Shown here: piece by piece, positions 58,791 through 64,000 of the stretch | How positions within the stretch are numbered: the first letter of the stretch is position 1 | How the letters are laid out: every line of letters begins with the position of its first letter | DNA from: Cyclina sinensis | Lineage: Eukaryota > Mollusca > Bivalvia > Venerida > Veneridae | Reading direction: 5' to 3' | Assembly (NCBI GenBank): GCA_012932295.1 | Contig: JAAONU010000013.1 | Span: 7,114,603-7,178,602, forward strand | DNA: 64,000 bases | The notes under the pieces: model-generated | Databases searched by the model: none | The model's input: only the letters and a program-made list of their open reading frames with translations | Told to the model about the DNA's origin: nothing | Program-made: the position numbers and the translations under genes

Positions 58791-59126
58791 CTAAATAATT
58801 AATTATACTTCTATGTATTATGTATGATTAAGTGGTGAGGAATTATTAACACAATATATTCTGTATATATTTCCGTCAGTTATCTATTTTAATCATTTCA
58901 CGGAGAAAACTAATGTTATTTCAAATTTCCGTTGTTACAAGAATGAATCTTATATTTACTATATGAGGAAACAAAAAATGGGTATATAAATTAAAAAAGA
59001 TGAAATGAAATATTTCAAGAAGGATAACAGAACGTTAAACTTCCTTAATTTAAGAAATACACCCACACAGCTAGGAATAATTACCCCCATCAGTCGGCTG
59101 TTATTTCGAGAAGGAATTTTTAAACA

Positions 59127-59280
59127 ACTGTTTATGCACTCCTCGCACTGTAACGTACAAGTCAATGTTCATAACTGTCTCCAGTGCATAATCTGCTATA
59201 TTGACTGTTTATGCACTCCTCGCACTGTAACGTACAAGTCAATGTTCATAACTGTCTCCAGTGCATAATCTGCTATATTG
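59127..59280 (+). repeat. Exact 77-bp tandem duplication
   Basis: Copies 59127-59203 and 59204-59280 are identical, starting ACTGTTTATGCACTCCTCGC. A few bases of a third copy follow. Identity points to a very recent event or an assembly artefact. Confidence 0.95.
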
Positions 59281-60969
59281 ACTGTTTATATTAACCGCAT
59301 TTTGTTAGTCGGTACGTCGTCTCTTATTCAGATAGTTTGTTAATTCACCAGACAGCCTCAAGGGAGTTAGGAACATTATGCCGCCATGTATGAAGAGGTG
59401 ATGAAGAAATAAAGAAATATGTGTTACGTTGCATTCTTTGATTATCATAGCACAACAGACTAAAATGTGACTCCCTTGCTTGTATCAATTAACTTTTAAA
59501 CAAGCGACACCAACAAATCTACAAGGGAAGGCCTGAGGCAATGGCTAGTCCAAAACTCCAGAAGTCCGTTGTTATATTTATATTGCCTACAATAATAGTT
59601 GTATTTGTAAAAGGTAAATGGAAACACGTTAATCTAAGGATCTTAAAGCTGTCGACGTAAATTTGGAAATTAAAACAAAATGAGAGTTATGGTTCTTGAG
59701 TTGTGCTCTCCTCTGTAATAATTAAGATACCTCGGTATAAACTTTTGAAGGTGCTTTCGCTAGGTTGCTAAAAACTGATTATTATCATGATTGTGTACAT
59801 GATATGTGTTATTTAAGAAATAATAAGTATCCAGGCGTGGTTTATTGAAGAATAACCCACGTTTTGAGTTCTTATGCGAAACAATATATTCTTACACGAC
59901 CAAACAATAAACCACATTGTGAAATAAGTGTTAACAACTTCTTAATTGTAAAAACACTTGCGCGGTACGCCCCTGGGTTTGGCCGTTAAAATTTCTCCCT
60001 CGATATATGTAAGAGTTGGCTTCCACATAATAATTTGATCTATCCAATAAATGAACAAATAAACAACACTCTTTTCATCAGTTGATAATTTCTTTTTTTA
60101 TTTCGAACTAAAATTGCAATTTACTAATAAATTAAATGTTCAAACAAATAAAAGATGTTCATGTTCTCAAATGCTAAAAATAGCAAATGTAAAACGTCAC
60201 AAGGTCGCTTACACGAAAGTCGGCATACGTGCGTGAATTCTAATGTAGACACAAGTAACATTTACATGGATTATTGACAGAAAACATTGCTCGGCTATTA
60301 TTTTTCAAATGGATTTGCACTGCTAAGTAAATTGGCTTTTTGTGCCCTTTGTTGTTGTTGTACGCCGGTAATACTACGATTCCTACAGTAGTATTTACAA
60401 ACATCACGTGACTTTCATTCATAAAAATTTTATACGTGTGGTGACGGCGGTTCACGGAACAGCCAAAACAACAAGCGCACGCGCGTGTTATACTGCAGGA
60501 TATCCCGAGTTTATTTTCTTCTTTGTATATATAGGCTATTTTTAGATCGTGTTAGAATTTTAAATATAACAGACAAATGTAAGAACCATGGCTTTGTTTG
60601 CCACTGTATTTATTTCTTTTTTGAAGCTCTTTCACTTTTACTAATTTTTGCCAGGACCAAGTATTTTTTTTACTTTATTTTCAGTAGATGAATAATTCAT
60701 AATAATGACCTTGTGACAGGACAAAATTGTGCGCTTGTAGGCATGCACAGTACAACTGAATAAAGATTATCAGTAATTGCTCCGTGCGTAGTGTCTTAAG
60801 GAAAGATCCATGTTAACATTGAGAAACTGTTTTACTCGGAGACAGATTTAATCACAGACAATTGGCTAATTATCAAAGTCTACAGTCCCGGTAGATCTTT
60901 GAAAATAAAGACTTCTTCCAACTGCATCAAACCAAATCAAAAAGCACACCAGTTTGATTCAACATCATT

Positions 60970-61012
60970 TACAAAAAAAAAAAAATAATAAAAAAAAATA
61001 AAAAAAAATAAA
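60970..61012 (+). repeat. A-rich low-complexity run
   Basis: Runs of A broken by single T and AATAA. Possibly a retroposon tail, but no body is recognised before it. Confidence 0.7.
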
Positions 61013-62224
61013 GGGACCTTATTTTCCTACTTGTAACAGACCTTGTTTTCAGCTCTAGAAATATGAAATTAAAATTCGGTTTAATAGGCTCAAAGTTCAT
61101 TTAAACGGATTTAATGTTCTTATCAGTATGAATCAGACAAAAACACTAGCTGGCATTTTTATTTTATTATTGTATTGTTTTGTTATTTACAGGGACTGGA
61201 TACGCACAGAAAGAAACGTCGACGATTAAAATCCTGTACACGCGTCTCATCCTGTGATATTAATGAGGAACATGATTGCCTGATGAAATCTTTTGAACAT
61301 GTGTTTTAAAATGATTAAATCTTCAGACAAGGCAAGTCAATTGTCTTATTCCGATAAGTTTAGAACAACTGCTCTTCAGCAAAGACTTTTGTGACACACT
61401 CGATCCCTCTGTACTCTTCTAGATTTCTGAAATGGTCTTGTCCAGTATTCAATTCAAATTTGCCATACTCTTTTATCATTTATAGTGGTGTTGTTTGGAA
61501 ATTTTGTGACTGGATAGAAAACAGTGCAAAACATAATTTGACTGAACAGAACTGTAGATCTATCATAATGTGTACAAGTCGCAATGGTAAAACAATTCGA
61601 GAGCTCGGCGCAAAACTGTTTTACCTCCTTATTTTACTTGTATAGTATAACTTAACGACACTTGATTATAATGACATTTGCAGCATACCGACATATATGT
61701 CCGGTCCTGTTTTTATTCATATTCAGTATTTATAACTTGCCATATCCGACAACCTCCCATAACCGACATAACCAATTAGTCCTAATGAGTGTCGGTATAG
61801 ATAAGTTTTACCGTAGTAACAACAGTTTTGCACTGAACCATTGAATGACACTCAGCAGGATAAGCGATTGATCCATCTTCAGTGAAAATATCATCATTAG
61901 ATTGAGCATATGAAGACTTGGGTTAATGCGGATACCATTAAAACATATTGAGAGATCTGTTCACAGTAGAAGTAAGAAGAAGTAAATAGGTAGGTGTCAT
62001 CTTCGCCATAAATACATCATTTCCTAAGTAAATCAATTACATATTAAAGTTCAGAGTAGCTTTGACTTGATCTATCATATAATGTCCATAATTATATGTA
62101 ATTTATGAACTGTAGTAGAAGTTCGGAGTCTGCTCTGCTTTCAATAGGATACATTCATAAACTAAATTTAACAGAATGTGTAACAACCAATATTCAATCT
62201 ATGAAATTTCAAGTTGATAGTGCT

Positions 62225-62460
62225 TATAGTGTAAGAGTTATGTTCCGGACAAAAATTTAGTATGAAGAATAAACACAAGGCAGTTACTCCAAAATGACGA
62301 AGTGCAGAGTAATGGTTCTTGTGCACTGCACTTCTTCTTTTATGTTGATTCCTTTATTAATATTTGAGTTATGGTCCTGACAAAAAGCGTGCCAGACGGA
62401 CGGAAAGACGGACGAACGGACGGACAAAGTTACAACTATATGCTCCGGGGAGCATAAAAA
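62225..62460 (+). repeat. Single family B-related unit with inverted end
   Basis: TTATGTTCCGGACAAAAATT, a TTCTTGTGCACTGCACTTCT block, GACGGACGGAAAGACGGACG and the palindrome TATGCTCCGGGGAGCATA (62439-62456). It lies in the intron just after exon 1A. Confidence 0.65.
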
Positions 62461-62526
62461 TTACAAGTGTAACAAAGGGTCTAATTTTAGAAACAATTTC
62501 TGAATTATAAATCGATTTTAACCTAC

Positions 62527-63088
62527 CTAGTCCAGTCCCAGAAACTAGTCTTCCGACGAGAAGAATTTCCTTTCCTGGCGATATGGCCATGACAATCGCA
62601 CCTGCCGTAAATAAGATACTTGCAATCATAACAACTTTCTTCCTGCCAAGCCAGTCAGTCAGGTTGCCTGCAATTAAAGCGAATACCGCTGCAGAGCCGA
62701 CTGTAGCACTGACAACAAGTTCTTTCCATATTGTTGTCAGCTGAAATTTTACTTCTATTAATAACATAGAACCGGAAATGATACCAGTGTCATACCCGAA
62801 AAGTAATCCGCCCATAGTCGCACAACACGTTATATAGTACAAGTAAAACACAGAGCCCTCTTCATCCTTTACGTAACTTTCAATACAGAACTTAGAATCT
62901 TCCCCTTCACGATCCTGGCTTTCCGTGGAGAACTTTGCTTCCCCCAAGTCATGCCCCTGACTGCCCAAATAAAATTTAGTCTTCTCCTCATTTTTCTCGC
63001 AACTGTTAACACAAAAATCCGTGTCATCTTCGTCCAGGTCCGTTTTTGTTACCGTATAACTAAATTTTCTTCCATTTTCTACACCCAT
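62527..63088 (-). CDS. SLC2A13: SLC2A13 alternative first exon, copy A, with acidic repeat N-terminus
   Basis: From ATG at 63088-63086 it reads MGVENGRKFSYTVTKTDLDE, then an acidic region, then VFYLYYITCCATMGGLLFGY, TTIWKELVVSATVGSAAVFA, GRKKVVMIASILFTAGAIVM and VGRLVSGTGLG. It is the same segment (helices 1-3) as copy B, with many substitutions, and has an intact donor CTAG|GTAGGT in the same phase 1. It is 57 codons longer. Residues 25-80 are four 14-residue units starting at Phe 25, 39, 53 and 67, each about F-x-x-x-S-x-(acidic)-K. The frame also opens upstream to an ATG at 63172, but the MGVENG start matches copy B. Spliced to exon 2 it would give 660 residues. No second set of exons 2-9 is seen, so it is probably an alternative first exon. 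Confidence 0.85.
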
Positions 63089-64000
63089 TTTCAGGAATAA
63101 AAACAATCTCACAAGAAGTTTAAAATAACTAGTTACAAAAAGCTTGTCTGCAGATTTAATAACTACGAGCATGAGCGACAGAAAGTCCCTAAAAGGTTTT
63201 ACCAGAAGTCGTATCAGTTTTTCTAGTCAGCAGTTGAAGTGACAAGCAGATTATATTGGAAGAGCCACATGATAGCCAATATGATCTCATTATAAGTGGA
63301 AACAGAGAAAAGTTGAACAAACAATGATACTAGTGACAGCATATAGAAGATCGTAGCACGAGAGTAAGGATCAGATGGTATCAAATAGAAGCTTTACAAT
63401 GTCTTGGCAATCAACGAGACACCTTGAATGCCAAGGCCAAGCTTAAGCAGAAAATGTGGTTTCTATTGTAGTTTTACACGCTATGGTTTTTCAGCTGTTA
63501 TCAGTCTGTAGTACGCAAATGAAATTATTATCGTTATTTTTCTGAAACAAGTAAATGTTGAATTATTTTGTTTAAAAACTTGAGAAAAATCAGCATCTAA
63601 AGTAAATCAAACAACTCCATCAAACTTATTAACCAAAGATCTAAAATGCCTGAGATTAACTTCTCTTAGGGCCAGTGGTACAAATGCCTGAGATTAACTT
63701 TTCTTAGAGCCAGTGGTACAAATGCCTGAGATTAACTTCTCTTAGAGCCAGTGGTACACACAATTTTCACATGTTGTTAATTTTGTCAAAATGATAGATA
63801 ACGAAAGAAGGGACTGAGTCAAAATCTAAATTAGTTTCATCATAAAAAAACTCAGATCATAAGTAAGGCAGGTTGCACTTATTCTAACAACTATTCGTAC
63901 CACAGGCTTTCATTTTATGCATAAACCTTTTCGTTTCTTGCCCGATTTTCATTGTCAAACTGTCATATTGTAGGGGGAAACTGCATAATGTGATTAATTT
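63089..64000. other. Upstream flank of exon 1A
   Basis: Probably 5' UTR, promoter and intergenic DNA for copy A. Apart from the 38-bp triplication I see no distinct element. Confidence 0.4.
63644..63757 (+). repeat. 38-bp unit, three tandem copies
   Basis: AAATGCCTGAGATTAACTTC plus TCTTAGGGCCAGTGGTAC occurs three times with two or three single-base differences. Confidence 0.95.

Larger units (their letters stand above)
56318..62224. other. DNA between the two first exons: simple and inverted repeats, no gene seen
   Basis: It would be intron for transcripts from exon 1A and promoter/5' flank for exon 1B. It holds the GT microsatellite, a hairpin element at 58.6 kb, a 77-bp duplication at 59.1 kb and A-rich DNA near 60970-61012. 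No coding exon recognised. Confidence 0.5.

Overview
The window is animal nuclear DNA, AT-rich, with short exons in long repeat-filled introns and GT-AG splice sites. The repeat content suggests a mollusc, most likely a bivalve: elements with GACGGACGG-type runs, elements built from internal tandem units, tRNA-derived SINE heads and Tc1 and LINE remains. The species cannot be named from this sequence. Four conserved genes are supported by exon-by-exon protein similarity recalled from family knowledge. In three of them the spliced reading frame closes exactly.

Left to right: (1) 375-1141, + strand, the last two exons of UBA3, the catalytic subunit of the NEDD8-activating enzyme. (2) 2.3-6.6 kb, decayed coding-like pieces split by three nested tandem-unit repeat families. 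(3) 8.5-11.5 kb, a Tc1-like DNA transposon with a frameshifted DD34E transposase, interrupted by a Helitron-like element of about 1.4 kb. (4) 11.8-18.3 kb, - strand, RPS23, whose probable first intron carries a foldback-type element with arms of about 0.5 kb. (5) 18.5-20.5 kb, a LINE reverse-transcriptase relic and a second Helitron-like element that ends 53 bp before the start codon of the next gene. (6) 20.6-25.9 kb, + strand, GTF3C6 (TFIIIC subunit 6, five exons), with a MITE, a SINE head and LINE fragments in intron 1. (7) 27.9-29.7 kb, minisatellites between convergent genes. (8) 30.1-63.1 kb, - strand, a SLC2A13-type (HMIT, proton/myo-inositol cotransporter) gene of nine exons, with two alternative first exons at 56 kb and 63 kb and many repeats in its introns.

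The four genes have unrelated housekeeping or transport roles (neddylation, translation, Pol III transcription, inositol uptake) and do not form a functional cluster. The most unusual features are: the duplicated first exon of the transporter, one copy of which has an acidic N-terminus made of 14-residue repeats; the foldback element with an open frame kept in both arms and a minisatellite grown in only one; tandem duplications of an exon end plus its 5' splice site in both RPS23 and GTF3C6; a transposable element abutting the GTF3C6 start; and several element families ending in a small hairpin followed by CTCTTGTT. All homology calls come from reading the sequence and recalled family knowledge; no search was run.
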